DNA of 64,000 bases from Aulosira sp. FACHB-615 (GCF_014698045.1 NZ_JACJSE010000019.1:1-64000); one strand, 5' to 3'; counted from the stretch's first letter, positions 16,544 to 27,400 are shown. Numbers and translations are program-made. The notes: generated by a model not told the origin, from the letters alone.

Positions 16544-18907
16544 ATGCAACCTGAATCTTATCATCAAGAACAGGCGAGGCTAGAAGCTTTACGCCGATAT
16601 CAGATTTTAGATACTGAACCAGAACCAGCCTACGATCATCTTGCTCAGTTAGCAGCTTTTATTTGTGGTACTTCCATTGCTTTGGTTAATTTCATTGATG
16701 AAAATCGTCAGTGGTTTAAAGCAAAACTTGGTATAGATGTGGCAGAAATGCCCCGGAATGTTGGTTTATCGTATCTTTGCTTAGAACGCCAGGATATTGT
16801 AGTTATTAATGATACCTTGCAAAACGAGCAATATGCAGCCAATCCGGTAGTGACGGGTTATCCATATATCCGGTTTTATGCTGGCGTTCCTTTAGTTTCT
16901 CCTGACGGGCAAATATTAGGAACACTTTGTGCAATTGACCCAAAACCAAGGGAATTGAATCAAAAACAAATAGAGGCACTATCAGCTTTAGGTCGTCAGG
17001 TAATTAGTCAATTAGAACTCAGGCGGCATTTAGTCGAAAAACAGCAAACTGAAGAGTTTTTGCGTGAAAGTGACCAAAGATTGAAGTTAGCATTACAGGC
17101 GGCTAAACTGGGTTCTTGGCAACTTGACTTGAAAACAAGGGAATTAGCTGCTTCTAGTCAGTGCTATGTCAACTTTGGTTTACCGCCAGAAGTTGAGTTT
17201 ACTTATAGTAAGCTGTTGGAATGTATTCATCCTGACGATCGCTCTGATATGCAAGAGCGTGTCAGACAAGCTATAGAAAATCATAGCGATTACGAGGCAG
17301 AATATCGCTGCATTTGGCCAGATAACAGTATTCATTGGATATTAGCCAGAGGTACTGTTATTTATGATGGGGATAATCAACCTATGCGGATGATTGGTGT
17401 CACCTTAGATGTGACTGACCGCAAGCAAGCCGAAGAAGAACTCAAAAAACAGAACTTGCGATCGCAATTATTCGCCGAAATAACCCTCAAAATCCGAGAA
17501 TCTCTACAATTAGAAGAAATTCTGCAAACCACAGTTCAAGAAGTCCAAAAACTTTTGCAAGCTGACCGGGTGTTGATTTTTCGGCTGTGGGCAGATGGTT
17601 CAGGTACAGTAGTACAAGAATCTGTCTTACCAGGTTGGCCTGTGGTGTTAGGACAAAATATTCTTGACCCATGTTTCCAAGAAAGATATGTAGAAAAATA
17701 TCGTCAAGGACGCATCAGCGCAATTTTTGATATTGCAACGGCTGATATTCAAGACTGTCACCGAGAATTTTTGCAGCAGTTTGGTGTCAAAGCTAACCTC
17801 GTAGTCCCAATTCTCATCCGCGATGGGATTTGGGGCTTATTAATTGCCCATCAGTGCGCCTACCCCCGCCACTGGAACAACTTTGAAACAGAATTATTAC
17901 TCCAGTTAGCTAACCAAATTGGTATCGCTTTATCTCAAGCGCAGCTTTTAGAACAAGAAATTCGCCATGTTCAAGAGTTAGCCCGTTCTAATTCAGAATT
18001 GGAACAGTTTGCTTATGTAGCTTCCCATGACTTGCAAGAACCGTTGCGAATGGTGACAAGTTACTTGCAGCTACTAGAACGGAAATATAGCAGCCAACTT
18101 GATGCCACTGCCGATCAGTTTATCAACTATGCCGTGGATGGGGCGCGGCGAATGCAAAATCTGATCAATGACTTGTTGAATTATTCACGGGTAACAACAC
18201 GCGGACAACCTTTTGTAGAAGTTGATTGTGGAGAAATTGTAGAGCAGGCGATCGCTAACCTAAAATTTGCTATAGAAGATAGTGGCGCAGAAATTACCTA
18301 CGACCATCTCCCCACAATTACCGCCGATCCCATACAACTCACACAAGTCTTTCAAAACCTCATTGCCAACGCCATCAAATTCCGCCGAAACATCCCACCA
18401 CGCATTCATATTGGTGCATTTCGAGCAGATGAAGGGGATGGGGGGCTAGGGGGACAAGGGGGACAAGGGAGACAAGAGGGACAAGGGGGACAAGGGGGAC
18501 AAGGGAGACAAGGTAGACAAGGTAGACAAGGTGGACAAGGTGGACAAGGTGGAAACGTAGACAAAAATATTTCTTCTCCCCCCTCACCCCTCCCCACTCC
18601 CCACTCCCCACTCCCCACTCCCCACTCCCCACTCCCCACTCCCCACTCCCCACTCCCCACTCCCCAAGAATGGTTATTCTCCGTGAGTGATAATGGAATT
18701 GGTTTAGAGACACAGTATGCTGAACGTATTTTTGTAATCTTTCAGCGTTTACATGGTAGAAGTAAGTATCCGGGTACTGGTATTGGTTTGGCAATTTGTA
18801 AGAAAATCATAGAACGTCATAGCGGACGTATCTGGGTTGAGTCAGAACCGGGCCAAGGCTCGAACTTCTATTTCACAATTCCAGATCAAGCAGGTCAACC
18901 ATCGTGA
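16544..18907 (+). CDS. Cyanobacteriochrome histidine kinase: GAF-PAS-GAF(DXCF)-HisKA-HATPase
   Basis: The 787-residue soluble sensor kinase has a GAF domain (about 20-165), a PAS/PAC (175-295), and a second GAF (310-470). The second GAF has a DXCF motif (DPCF, C377) and the chromophore-type CH pair (C405-H406) before [10 protein letters not shown]. The 28-residue spacing of the two cysteines equals that of Cys494/Cys522 in TePixJ, so a dual-cysteine, blue/green-type bilin photosensor is expected. The kinase part has ASHDLQEPL (H495) and the N-box NLIANAIKF (N609). Between the N-box and the next ATP motif (VSDNGIGLE) about 75 repeat-encoded residues are inserted. It overlaps the next gene by 4 bp. 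Confidence 0.88.
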   Translation: MQPESYHQEQARLEALRRYQILDTEPEPAYDHLAQLAAFICGTSIALVNFIDENRQWFKAKLGIDVAEMPRNVGLSYLCLERQDIVVINDTLQNEQYAANPVVTGYPYIRFYAGVPLVSPDGQILGTLCAIDPKPRELNQKQIEALSALGRQVISQLELRRHLVEKQQTEEFLRESDQRLKLALQAAKLGSWQLDLKTRELAASSQCYVNFGLPPEVEFTYSKLLECIHPDDRSDMQERVRQAIENHSDYEAEYRCIWPDNSIHWILARGTVIYDGDNQPMRMIGVTLDVTDRKQAEEELKKQNLRSQLFAEITLKIRESLQLEEILQTTVQEVQKLLQADRVLIFRLWADGSGTVVQESVLPGWPVVLGQNILDPCFQERYVEKYRQGRISAIFDIATADIQDCHREFLQQFGVKANLVVPILIRDGIWGLLIAHQCAYPRHWNNFETELLLQLANQIGIALSQAQLLEQEIRHVQELARSNSELEQFAYVASHDLQEPLRMVTSYLQLLERKYSSQLDATADQFINYAVDGARRMQNLINDLLNYSRVTTRGQPFVEVDCGEIVEQAIANLKFAIEDSGAEITYDHLPTITADPIQLTQVFQNLIANAIKFRRNIPPRIHIGAFRADEGDGGLGGQGGQGRQEGQGGQGGQGRQGRQGRQGGQGGQGGNVDKNISSPPSPLPTPHSPLPTPHSPLPTPHSPLPTPQEWLFSVSDNGIGLETQYAERIFVIFQRLHGRSKYPGTGIGLAICKKIIERHSGRIWVESEPGQGSNFYFTIPDQAGQPS
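18427..18666 (+). repeat. In-frame low-complexity and heptamer (STRR) insertion in the kinase gene
   Basis: GGGGGACAAGG-type units (18440-18550) encode Gly-Gln-Arg repeats. CCCCACT heptamers, about ten copies (18595-18663), encode PLPTPHS repeats. The frame is kept throughout. CCCCACT is one of the known STRR heptamers of heterocystous cyanobacteria. Confidence 0.85.
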
Positions 18908-19350
18908 ATCATCCACAATCAATTATGCCAATTGAGGTTTTGTTAGTTGAAGATAATCCTGGTGATGCGGAACTGACACGCATTGCCTTACAAGATAGCA
19001 AAATCTCAATTAACCTCAATGTTGTGGAAGATGGTGTAGAGGCGATGGCGTTTTTACGTAGGCAAGACAACTATGCCCGAAAACCTCATCCTGATATTGT
19101 ATTGTTAGATTTAAATTTACCGCGCAAAGATGGACGGGAGGTACTGGCAGAAATTAAATCTGACGATAAACTTAAACGTATTCCTGTCGTTGTCCTGACT
19201 ACTTCCCAATCGGAAGAAGATATTCTTAAAGCCTATAATTTAGCGGCTAATTGTTATATCACCAAGCCGGTAGATTTTGATCAATTCGTTAAAATTGTAC
19301 AATCCATAGAAAATTTCTGGTTTGCGATCGTAAAACTGCCGCCGGAGTAA
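18904..19350 (+). CDS. Single-domain response regulator, Rcp1-like
   Basis: The 148-residue protein is one receiver domain: [14 protein letters not shown] (E16, D17), phospho-acceptor D69 in [14 protein letters not shown]100 in VVLTTS and K121 in YITKPVDF. The VEDNPGD and LNLPRKDG signatures place it with Rcp1, the partner of the cyanobacterial phytochrome Cph1. It starts with GTG overlapping the kinase stop (GTGA), so the two are translationally coupled; an ATG seven codons later is the alternative start. It probably takes phosphate from the cyanobacteriochrome kinase just upstream. Confidence 0.93.
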   Translation: MNHPQSIMPIEVLLVEDNPGDAELTRIALQDSKISINLNVVEDGVEAMAFLRRQDNYARKPHPDIVLLDLNLPRKDGREVLAEIKSDDKLKRIPVVVLTTSQSEEDILKAYNLAANCYITKPVDFDQFVKIVQSIENFWFAIVKLPPE

Positions 19351-19355
19351 TCGAA

Positions 19356-21623
19356 ATGGCAGGAGAATTAATAAAAGTCTTATTAGTTGAAGATAACCCT
19401 GGCGATGTTTTTCTTTTACAGGAGTTATTAAAAGAAGTCAAGACAGCACAGGTAGATTTGCGTCCGGTTGAGGAATTGTCGGCAGCACTCAACTTATTAG
19501 CGCAAGATAGTTTTGATGTGATGTTACTAGACCTTTCTCTACCTGATAGTCAAGGGATTAGCACTTTTTTAAGGGCAACTCGTCAAGCAAGAACTACACC
19601 AATTATTGTGCTAACAGGTTTAGATGATGAAACTTTAGCACTCCGCGCTATGCAAGAAGGAGCGCAAGATTATTTAATCAAGGGGCAAGTAACTGGTGAT
19701 TTGCTTGTGCGTTCCATGCGTTATGCGATTGAGCGTCAACGGATTGAAGATGCACTGCGCCAGAGCGAGGAACGGTTTCGCGTAGCATTGAAAAATTCGC
19801 CGATTTTTGTATTTAATCAAGATAGAGAGTTACGTTACACCTGGGTTTATAATTCAATTTCTGGCTGGACAAATGAAGATATGCTGGGTAAGCATGACTC
19901 AGAACTGCTCCCAGATGCAGATGCTCAAAATTTAACTACCATTAAACAAGGTGTCCTGACCACAGGAATAGGCACAAGAGCCGAAGTATTGCTGACTACG
20001 CCCCAAGGGATTCGCTATTATGATTTGACTGTTGAGCCATTACGCAATGAGTCGCAAGATATTGTGGGGATAACTTGCGCCAGTATCGATATCAGTGAAA
20101 ACAAACAAACCGAAGCAAAAATCCGCGAACAAGCAGCATTATTAGACATCACCACAGATGCAATTTTTGTGCGCGATTTAGAGAATAAAATTTTGTTTTG
20201 GAACAAAGGTGCGGAAAAACTTTATGGCTGGCAAGCATCAGAAGCTTGGGGAAAAAATGTTAGTGAGTTATTATTTGATGAATCTTACCCGGAATTTGAA
20301 GCAGCTTGGTTAAACGTCGTCAGTAAAGGTAAGTGGCAAGGTGAATTAACTAAAAGAACGAAAGCACGTAAAGAGGTATTAGTAGCGAGTCGTTGGAGTT
20401 TGGTGTGCGATCGCCAAGGTAGACCCCAATCAATTTTAACAGTAGATACGGATATTACCGAAAAAAAACGCCTAGAATCACAACTGTTTCGCGCCCAACG
20501 CATGGAAAGTATCGGCACTTTAGCTAGTGGCATTGCCCACGACCTCAACAATATCCTCACACCAATTTTAGCGGGAGCGCAATTATTACCACTGAAGTTC
20601 CCCGATGCTGATGAACGAACCCAGCATTTATTAGAGATTTTAGAAATTAATGCCAAACGTGGTGCAGACTTAGTTAAACAAGTATTATCGTTTGCGCGGG
20701 GTGTAGAAGGACAACGCATCAATTTACAACCTCGACACTTAATTGTCGAAGTTGCCAAGATTTTGAAAGAAACCCTACCCAAATCGATTGATGTACGCCT
20801 TGACTTATCACCAGAGTTATGGTTAGTTTCAGGAGATAGTACCCAACTCCATCAAGTGTTAATGAATCTCTGCGTCAACGCCCGTGATGCGATGCCTGAT
20901 GGTGGTACTTTAACAATCACTGCGGCAAACTTGTTAATTGATGAAAATTACGCCCGGATGAATTTAGATGCCAAAATCGGCCCCTACACAGTGATGAGTG
21001 TCTGTGATACTGGGATTGGCATTCCAGAGGAAATTTTAGATCGAATTTTTGAGCCATTTTTCACGACTAAACCTGTAGGACAAGGCACAGGTTTAGGACT
21101 TTCTACCGTTTTGGGAATTGTGAAAAGTCACGGCGGTTTTGTGAGTGTAGAAAGCCAAATCGGGAACGGAACTTGCTTTCGGGTTTATTTGCCGAGTGTG
21201 GGTGAACAGGAAATTTTTAGCCAAGACGAAATCACACTGCAAGTTGGTCATGGAGAATTGATTCTGATTGTAGATGATGAACCCTCAATTCAAGAAATTA
21301 CCAGAACATCCCTAGAAACTCATCATTATGAAACTTTAATTGCCAGTGATGGCATTGAAGCGATCGCTCAATACGCCAAAAATGCCAATAAAATTAGTGT
21401 CGTGCTGATGGATATTATGTTGCCTTCATTAGATGGGGTTACAGCCATCCGTACCTTACAAAAAATTAACCCCCAAGTCAAAATTATTGCCACCAGTGGA
21501 CTCATACCAAAAGAGAAACTAGGGGAAATTACGAAAATGGGTGTCAAGAAATTCTTGGCTAAACCCTACACTGTAAATGAATTGCTACTCAGTTTACAAG
21601 AGATTCTCAACGAAGATGGTTAA
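19356..21623 (+). CDS. Hybrid histidine kinase: REC-PAS-PAS-HisKA-HATPase-REC
   Basis: The 755-residue protein begins with a receiver ([11 protein letters not shown]59 in [18 protein letters not shown]), then two PAS domains (about 135-250 and 255-370). The dimerisation helix [15 protein letters not shown] carries H395, followed by an ATPase domain ([32 protein letters not shown]). It ends with a second receiver ([10 protein letters not shown]686 in [10 protein letters not shown]736). It starts 5 bp after the Rcp1-like gene, so all three form one operon. The architecture suits a phosphorelay hub that receives from upstream and passes on. Confidence 0.92.
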   Translation: MAGELIKVLLVEDNPGDVFLLQELLKEVKTAQVDLRPVEELSAALNLLAQDSFDVMLLDLSLPDSQGISTFLRATRQARTTPIIVLTGLDDETLALRAMQEGAQDYLIKGQVTGDLLVRSMRYAIERQRIEDALRQSEERFRVALKNSPIFVFNQDRELRYTWVYNSISGWTNEDMLGKHDSELLPDADAQNLTTIKQGVLTTGIGTRAEVLLTTPQGIRYYDLTVEPLRNESQDIVGITCASIDISENKQTEAKIREQAALLDITTDAIFVRDLENKILFWNKGAEKLYGWQASEAWGKNVSELLFDESYPEFEAAWLNVVSKGKWQGELTKRTKARKEVLVASRWSLVCDRQGRPQSILTVDTDITEKKRLESQLFRAQRMESIGTLASGIAHDLNNILTPILAGAQLLPLKFPDADERTQHLLEILEINAKRGADLVKQVLSFARGVEGQRINLQPRHLIVEVAKILKETLPKSIDVRLDLSPELWLVSGDSTQLHQVLMNLCVNARDAMPDGGTLTITAANLLIDENYARMNLDAKIGPYTVMSVCDTGIGIPEEILDRIFEPFFTTKPVGQGTGLGLSTVLGIVKSHGGFVSVESQIGNGTCFRVYLPSVGEQEIFSQDEITLQVGHGELILIVDDEPSIQEITRTSLETHHYETLIASDGIEAIAQYAKNANKISVVLMDIMLPSLDGVTAIRTLQKINPQVKIIATSGLIPKEKLGEITKMGVKKFLAKPYTVNELLLSLQEILNEDG

Positions 21624-21696
21624 TCGTCAAGCGCCTTTGCGTGAGACAAAAATTATCCACTTAATCAGCAAGCCCTAATTAACACAGCTAAAGGCA

Positions 21697-21721
21697 GATA
21701 AATTTGTACTTCAGCAGACTA
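21697..21721. repeat. Dispersed 25-bp motif, copy 2 of 3
   Basis: GATAAATTTGTACTTCAGC and the following CAGACTA match the copies at 576-600 and 50365-50389. It lies between the hybrid kinase and the glycosyltransferase gene. Confidence 0.5.
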
Positions 21722-21901
21722 GTAAACTTTGTATTGATACATATTTATTTTTTATAAGTATCTACAATTATTGTAACTTGTAATATCATATCCGGCAAAT
21801 CAGTTATGATTAAACATGGCTTTATTGAAAAGTGATATTAGTAAATAAAGCTAATTTTAATTGAGCTTTTTTACAGGTACAAATATCAAGAATATAATAA
21901 T

Positions 21902-22870
21902 ATGAACAACAAACAATTCTTGACTATTGTTACAGCTACACGCGGCAATTATTCAGATTATTGGTTAAATCAGCTATTACAAGTAAAAGGTGAAGTTAAA
22001 TTCATTTTAGTTTATCCACCTGATTTAAATATTAAGGAAATAGATGATGCTAGGGTGAAGGTTTTAATCAGTCCTTACAAAGGGGAAGTCATCCAAAGAT
22101 TCATAGGTTTAATTAATGCCGAAAGTGATTATGTGATGGCATTAGACGATGATGATTTTGTACATCCTGATATTGTAGAATTATCCACACAGTACTTTCA
22201 AAAATTTCCTGAAAGTTGGGTTTTAAGACTAAAAATTGAAAATATTAATCATTCTGATAAATCACGTATTCAACAAGACTGGGAATCTCTTCCAAATTTG
22301 GAGGAATTGGAAATTGATAAAAAAACAGCAGAAAACCCATTTCCATTTAAACAGGGAAACTACAAAGGTTTACTAGAAGTACCAATTGCTCCTTTATGTA
22401 AAGCCTTTGATTTTCGCTATGTAATTTTTCCTTGGAGAAAAAGAACTGATCAAAACGGCATTCATTTTGAAAATTTTAATAATAAAATTTGGCAAACGCA
22501 ACGAGTTAAAGCAGCACTGAATGAATTATCACAAGCCATGCAAGTTTCCAGTGCGTTAAAGTGGATACCTATGTGGAGTCTGGATAGATTGCTAGGCTTG
22601 TTTATCCAAGCCAAGTTTTATCAAAAAGATACGATAATTGGTCATGCTATGCCTAAGCCAGAACAAATTAGATTTATTGTTCGGGATAGTTATTTAAAGG
22701 AAACTAGATTATATTTAATGGCAGAAATTTTGCTAGTTAAGTGTTATCCTCAGTATGGCTATTTATGGAATCTAATTGTTTGGCAAATTGCTACACTACC
22801 AAGAATCTTAGCTAGGGGATTTTTAAATAATCAGATGTCGAAGTGTCGAAACCAGTCAATCTCTAATTAG
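21902..22870 (+). CDS. Family 2-like glycosyltransferase
   Basis: The 322-residue protein begins NKQFLTIVTATRGNYSDYWL and has the nucleotide-sugar and metal motif VMALDDDDFVHPDIVEL at about residues 77-93, as in GT-A fold family 2 enzymes. The C-terminal third contains hydrophobic and aromatic stretches but no clear membrane span. A cluster of surface-polysaccharide genes would be expected but the gene is alone. The upstream DNA is AT-rich. The acceptor and sugar are unknown. Confidence 0.7.
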   Translation: MNNKQFLTIVTATRGNYSDYWLNQLLQVKGEVKFILVYPPDLNIKEIDDARVKVLISPYKGEVIQRFIGLINAESDYVMALDDDDFVHPDIVELSTQYFQKFPESWVLRLKIENINHSDKSRIQQDWESLPNLEELEIDKKTAENPFPFKQGNYKGLLEVPIAPLCKAFDFRYVIFPWRKRTDQNGIHFENFNNKIWQTQRVKAALNELSQAMQVSSALKWIPMWSLDRLLGLFIQAKFYQKDTIIGHAMPKPEQIRFIVRDSYLKETRLYLMAEILLVKCYPQYGYLWNLIVWQIATLPRILARGFLNNQMSKCRNQSISN

Positions 22871-23071
22871 GTTTAATTCTGTCTTTCTACTTAAACAAAG
22901 TGGCTCTTCAGGAACTTTTATGGAACAGAATAATAAATAAAACCTAAATAGAGCCTGTATTTATTTTGCTGTAAATGGGTTTTAAGTTTTTGAGCCTTTC
23001 TATGAAACTGTAATTTTAATGCTCAACCATAAAAACAACCGAAGAACCAACAAAGTTTCCTAAATTAACAA

Positions 23072-24076
23072 TTAAGTCTTCCCACTACCAATCAAATACA
23101 ACAACGCCATTCTGACAGCCACACCACTAGTAACTTGCGATTGAATCAAGCTAAATTCTGGGTCATCCATTAAATCAGAACTAATTTCTACACCACGGTT
23201 TACAGGGCCTGGGTGCAGAACTTTCACATCAGGTTTGCACAGTTGCAATTTTTGTCGGGTAATGCCAAATAACTGATGATATTCCCGCAAACTAGGAAGT
23301 AAATGTGCTGTCATCCGTTCTTTTTGCAATCGCAGAGTCATCACAAAATCTGCGTCTTGCAAGGCTGGTTCTAATTGCCAATGTAAAAATAGTTGACCAT
23401 TGAGTGTATCTTTTCTCCCACTATATATATACTCAGCAAATAATTTTGGTAACAAAGTCGGCGGTGCAGCTAAATGTACTTGTGCGCCACTGGCAATTAA
23501 ACTCCAAATATTCGATCGCGCTACACGAGAATGTAAGATATCCCCAACGATCGCAATTTTTTTCCCCGCCAACATTTCGATATTGGGATGATCTCGGTCA
23601 AATAAAGTGCAAATCGTAAATAAATCCAGCAATGCTTGGGAAGGATGTTCATGTTGACCATCCCCAGCATTGAGTATACTAACTCGCACACCCAACCGAT
23701 CCATTTCTTGAGCGATCGCATCTGGGACACCTGCTTCCTTATGACGGATGACCATAATATCAGTCCCCATCGCCAAATAAGTCTTAGCTGTATCGAGGAT
23801 TGTCTCACCTTTGGTCATCGAAGAAGTGGAAGCCGCAAAATTTAAGGTATCTGCACTTAAACGTTTTGCTGCTAGTTCAAAACTGCTGCGTGTACGGGTA
23901 GAAGGTTCAAAAAATAAATTTGCCACCACCTGTCCTTGCAAAGTTGGTACTTTCTTTGTCCGCCGTGATAGGACTTCTTGAAAACTTGCAGCCGTTTGCA
24001 AAACAGTATTGTATTCAGCAGTAGTAAAGTCAGCTAAAGAAATGACGTGATGACGATTCCAGGTGGTAGTAGGCAT
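23072..24076 (-). CDS. pyrB: Aspartate carbamoyltransferase catalytic chain
   Basis: This enzyme condenses carbamoyl phosphate with aspartate in pyrimidine synthesis. The 334-residue chain has the carbamoyl-phosphate loop [19 protein letters not shown], the [12 protein letters not shown] motif and [11 protein letters not shown] near the end. I prefer the ATG at 24076 ([14 protein letters not shown]); the ATG at 24106 adds ten residues. No pyrI is nearby, as expected for this class. The gene stands alone. Confidence 0.95.
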   Translation of the reverse strand: MPTTTWNRHHVISLADFTTAEYNTVLQTAASFQEVLSRRTKKVPTLQGQVVANLFFEPSTRTRSSFELAAKRLSADTLNFAASTSSMTKGETILDTAKTYLAMGTDIMVIRHKEAGVPDAIAQEMDRLGVRVSILNAGDGQHEHPSQALLDLFTICTLFDRDHPNIEMLAGKKIAIVGDILHSRVARSNIWSLIASGAQVHLAAPPTLLPKLFAEYIYSGRKDTLNGQLFLHWQLEPALQDADFVMTLRLQKERMTAHLLPSLREYHQLFGITRQKLQLCKPDVKVLHPGPVNRGVEISSDLMDDPEFSLIQSQVTSGVAVRMALLYLIGSGKT

Positions 24077-24106
24077 AAATACGTGCGTTGTGGTGTCAAG
24101 ATGCAA

Positions 24107-24516
24107 TCAATTGCTTCTCTACCAAATATTTACTTTTAGTATGCAGAGGTAATAATAGCACTTGCTTTCAACATCGAGACTAATATCGAATGGAACTCAG
24201 ACTATAGAAGTCAGAATTGATCACGACTTGATGACTCATAGTCAGGACTGACGCATCGCTCTAGATAGTGGAAAGACTAAAAAGTAACCCTTCTCCTGTC
24301 CGAGACGCTGGACTCAGGGTAAAAAAGTCAAAAGGAAAAAGAAAAAATGTTGTACCATAGAAATCATATTTGATTTTTGAAAAAAATCAGTACACCCAGA
24401 TCAGGCTTCTTTCCTACTCCCGACTCCCCATTCCCTATTCCCTACCTACACAAATAAATTCAGAAATCAAACCGGATTCCTATAGTTCTACTAAGAAGGA
24501 CTAGAGATAAAATTGA
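24107..24516. other. Intergenic region without a recognised gene
   Basis: It holds several short imperfect repeats of GACT(C/T)A(T/G)AGTC type around 24195-24250 and a small CTCCCCATTCCCTATTCCC patch near 24420-24445. No ORF, RNA gene or clear terminator was recognised. Confidence 0.4.
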
Positions 24517-25470
24517 CTAACCACGTTTGCGGTTACAATACAACACTAAAAATACAAATAATCCTAGTCCCGCAAGATATTTAATTGGGTCTGGGACATT
24601 GGGATTAGGCGAAAAAAAGCCTTCTATTGTACCAGCAATAATTAACATAGGTACAATCCCAAAAACTAATTGTGCCGCTTGAAAACTATAGAACTTTAAC
24701 GCATCACCACGGCGATATTTACCAGGAAATAAAATTGCTCTAGCTAATAATAAACCTGCACCACCCGCAAAAAATATCGCAGGTAATTCCAAAGCCCCGT
24801 GGGGAAAAACAAACGCCCAAAAAGGATAAGCTAAATTATTTTGACCGACTAAAGTACCAACAGCACCAATTAATAAACCATTAAATACCATTAAATAAGT
24901 TGTGTATAATCCCGCCGTAATTCCCCCAGCAACCGCACCAAAAGACACCGATAGATTATTAATCATGATGCTGCTGGATGCCAAAGGTTCAACTCCCACA
25001 ATCGACCCCATCCATAGTTTATGCTCATCCCGTACCTGAGAAATTAAGTGTTGTGGCACTACCAACGACATAAATGTTGGGTCTTGCCAAGCATACCACC
25101 AACCAACCACTCCCCCCAGCAAAAACAAACCTGTAGCCAAAGCAATATAAGGAAATGTCTGCTGTACAACTAACGGTAAACCCCAACGGTAAAATTCCAG
25201 CGCCGCCCGCCATTCTTGTCGCCGCGAACCTTGGTAGATTTGGGTGTAACCGCGAGTTGTTAAAATTTGCAAACTTTGGATTAAAGTCTGACCAATTTGT
25301 TGTGTACGGGCGCGGGCTAAATCTGCCGCCACGGAACGATATAAACTGGCTAATTCCCTAATTTCCCCAGCGCGTGCTGATTTCAGTCCTTTTTTTTCTA
25401 CTTGCTTTAATAAAGCATCCAAACGCTGCCAATTTGGTTCTCTGCGGGTAATCCATCGTTGAATATTCAT
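24517..25470 (-). CDS. SpoIIM (stage II sporulation protein M)-like membrane protein
   Basis: The 317-residue protein has a helical soluble start (MNIQRWITRREPNWQRLDALL, with ELASLYRSVAADLARART) followed by about six membrane segments with small-residue motifs (FPHGALELPAIFFAGGAGL). The SpoIIM family is kept in many non-sporulating bacteria next to RDD-family and MoxR/DUF58 genes. Here an RDD gene and another membrane gene lie just across the divergent promoter. This suggests a shared membrane complex of unknown task. Confidence 0.82.
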   Translation of the reverse strand: MNIQRWITRREPNWQRLDALLKQVEKKGLKSARAGEIRELASLYRSVAADLARARTQQIGQTLIQSLQILTTRGYTQIYQGSRRQEWRAALEFYRWGLPLVVQQTFPYIALATGLFLLGGVVGWWYAWQDPTFMSLVVPQHLISQVRDEHKLWMGSIVGVEPLASSSIMINNLSVSFGAVAGGITAGLYTTYLMVFNGLLIGAVGTLVGQNNLAYPFWAFVFPHGALELPAIFFAGGAGLLLARAILFPGKYRRGDALKFYSFQAAQLVFGIVPMLIIAGTIEGFFSPNPNVPDPIKYLAGLGLFVFLVLYCNRKRG

Positions 25471-25494
25471 AGAGTCGGGGAGTAAGGAGTAGCT

Positions 25495-25545
25495 TGGTAG
25501 AAGGGGGACAAGGAAGACAAGGGAGACACGGAAGACACAAGAAAA
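25495..25545. repeat. GGGACAAG/GAAGACA heptamer-type repeats
   Basis: GGGGGACAAGGAAGACAAGG-type units lie just upstream of the SpoIIM-like gene. They are the same kind of repeat as found in frame inside the cyanobacteriochrome kinase. Confidence 0.5.
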
Positions 25546-25746
25546 AACTATAAATTACATCTTCATCAAGAAATGATATGAGCAATTAGGATTCATTTTC
25601 TAAAATTTATTCCCTAACGCAGCCTAAAACCTCAATTATGTCTACATTTGTTAATTACGAATTACAAATTACGAATTACGAATTGCTATAACCTACCTTA
25701 AGATAGCCACAAATTCACAACTGTACTTTCAAGGAAATTTGGCATC

Positions 25747-26601
25747 ATGTCGGGAAATATTGGTTCTCCAAGTCCTATACAACCACTCAGTGTGGGAAAT
25801 GTTGTCAGTGCAGGTATAAGGCTATATCGCTCTCATTTGAAGGATTATTTTTTATTGGCATTAAAAGCTTATGTCTGGATATTGGTACCTATATATGGCT
25901 GGGGAAAATGTTACGCCCTGATTGCGCTAATTTCGCGCTTGGCTTTTGGCGAACTAGTTAATCAACCAGAAAGCATCTCATCAGGCGAACGCTTTGTCAA
26001 TTCTAGAATGTGGCAATTTTTACTGATGACGCTGTTAATGGGTTTTTTAGGCTTAGGTATTGTGTTGGGAATGGCTATTGTATTTGGGCTGTTTGGTTTT
26101 TTGTCAGCAGTCTTAATTGGGGGATCTGGTCAACAAGGAAATCTTGCCGGTGTGATTTTATTGGTTGCGATCGCCATTATCGCAGGCATTGGAATTTTTC
26201 TGGGAGTTTTTTGGTTTTTAACTCGATTTTTCTTGGTTGATGTGCCTTTAGCTATTGAGGAAAATATTGACGCGACATCATCTATTAGTCGTAGCTGGGA
26301 GTTAACCGAAGGTTATGTGTGGCGGATTGTATTAATTTCCTTTATTACTTTTTTAATTACCATCCCAATTCAAATTCTCGTGCAGATTATTACTAGTATT
26401 CTTCAGGTGGCTTTTTTTGCAATTAGTGGAGAAGATTCTGGATTGTTTGCGCTGCTTTATTTTGTCTTAGTTCTGGCTTTAAGTTTTACTAGTGGTGCGG
26501 CAATTGTACCATTGTGGCAAGCAATTAAAGCCGTGGTTTATTATGACCTCCGTAGCCGCCGGGAAGGGTTAGGCTTACAGTTACGCGATCGCGAAATCTA
26601 A
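25747..26601 (+). CDS. Multi-pass membrane protein next to RDD gene
   Basis: The 284-residue protein starts with a short polar tail ending PIQPLSVGNVVSAGIRLYR, followed by about six hydrophobic segments. The layout resembles the membrane domain also found in glycerophosphodiesterases and DUF975-like proteins, with the conserved ATSSISRSWELTEGYVWRI region about 100 residues before the end. No enzyme domain is present. Only 16 bp separate it from the RDD gene, so they form an operon. The role is unknown; a link to envelope stress or protein quality control is inference. Confidence 0.7.
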   Translation: MSGNIGSPSPIQPLSVGNVVSAGIRLYRSHLKDYFLLALKAYVWILVPIYGWGKCYALIALISRLAFGELVNQPESISSGERFVNSRMWQFLLMTLLMGFLGLGIVLGMAIVFGLFGFLSAVLIGGSGQQGNLAGVILLVAIAIIAGIGIFLGVFWFLTRFFLVDVPLAIEENIDATSSISRSWELTEGYVWRIVLISFITFLITIPIQILVQIITSILQVAFFAISGEDSGLFALLYFVLVLALSFTSGAAIVPLWQAIKAVVYYDLRSRREGLGLQLRDREI

Positions 26602-26617
26602 AGTAAAAATATTATTT

Positions 26618-27400
26618 ATGCACTTTTTTAACCGCGTTAAATTCCGCACCCCCGAAAGCGTCGAACTAGAATTTACCCTTGCTGGGATAGGAAACCGTGC
26701 TTGGGCTTTGGTAATTGACTATCTGGCATTAGCTGTAATTATCTTAGTGTGCATCTATGCCTGGATTTATGTATCTGGTCAGTTAGCTGATATTTTGGAA
26801 CAACAAGAGGCTATTGGTTCACAAGTAGGACTTTGGCTAGTTGCCATTACCTTTTTACTTCTCTTCGGAATTTACGTTGGTTATTTTGTATTTTTTGAAA
26901 CCTTATGGCAAGGGCAAACCCCAGGAAAACGCTTTGCCAAAATTCGGGTCGTGCGAGATGATGGTAGACCTGTTGGGTTAGCACAGACAACTTTACGCGC
27001 CTTACTCCGACCTTTAGACGAATTTTTCTTTCTGGGTGCTTTTTTTATTATGTTTAGCAGCCGTGAAAAACGCCTGGGTGATTGGGTCGCTGGTACAATT
27101 GTGATTGAATCTGAAATAGCCACACAATCGGCAACTTTCACAATCTCAGAACAAGCAAAATCACTCTATACAGAATTGCTAGATATTGCTGATTTATCGC
27201 AATTATTACCAGATGATTTTGCCGTAATTCGAGAATACTTGCAGCGACGTGGCGCAATGGCAACTAAATCAAGAGTAGCACTTGCTTCTAAGTTAACTCA
27301 ACAAGTCGCAGCCATTGTTAACTTAGATAACTTGCCAGCAGTTGCGCCTGATATTTTTTTAGAAGCTGTTTATTTAGCTTATCAACACAAAGAATTTTAG
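26618..27400 (+). CDS. RDD family membrane protein
   Basis: In the 260-residue protein the first about 165 residues form the RDD domain: RAWALVIDYLALAVIILV with the Arg and Asp signature, a second membrane pair, and QGQTPGKRFAKIRVVRDDG followed by RPLDEFFFLG. The remaining about 90 residues are soluble and helical (YTELLDIADLSQLLPDDFAV, then REYLQRRG). RDD proteins include Na+/H+ antiporter-like and uncharacterised members. The grouping with SpoIIM and a membrane partner is a known conserved neighbourhood. Confidence 0.85.
   Translation: MHFFNRVKFRTPESVELEFTLAGIGNRAWALVIDYLALAVIILVCIYAWIYVSGQLADILEQQEAIGSQVGLWLVAITFLLLFGIYVGYFVFFETLWQGQTPGKRFAKIRVVRDDGRPVGLAQTTLRALLRPLDEFFFLGAFFIMFSSREKRLGDWVAGTIVIESEIATQSATFTISEQAKSLYTELLDIADLSQLLPDDFAVIREYLQRRGAMATKSRVALASKLTQQVAAIVNLDNLPAVAPDIFLEAVYLAYQHKEF

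Noticed and set aside
18375..18794. Antisense ORFs over the kinase repeat region (also 18406-18660)
   Set aside because: They are made of translated heptamers (WGVGSGE, PPCPPCP) and lack any other protein-like sequence.
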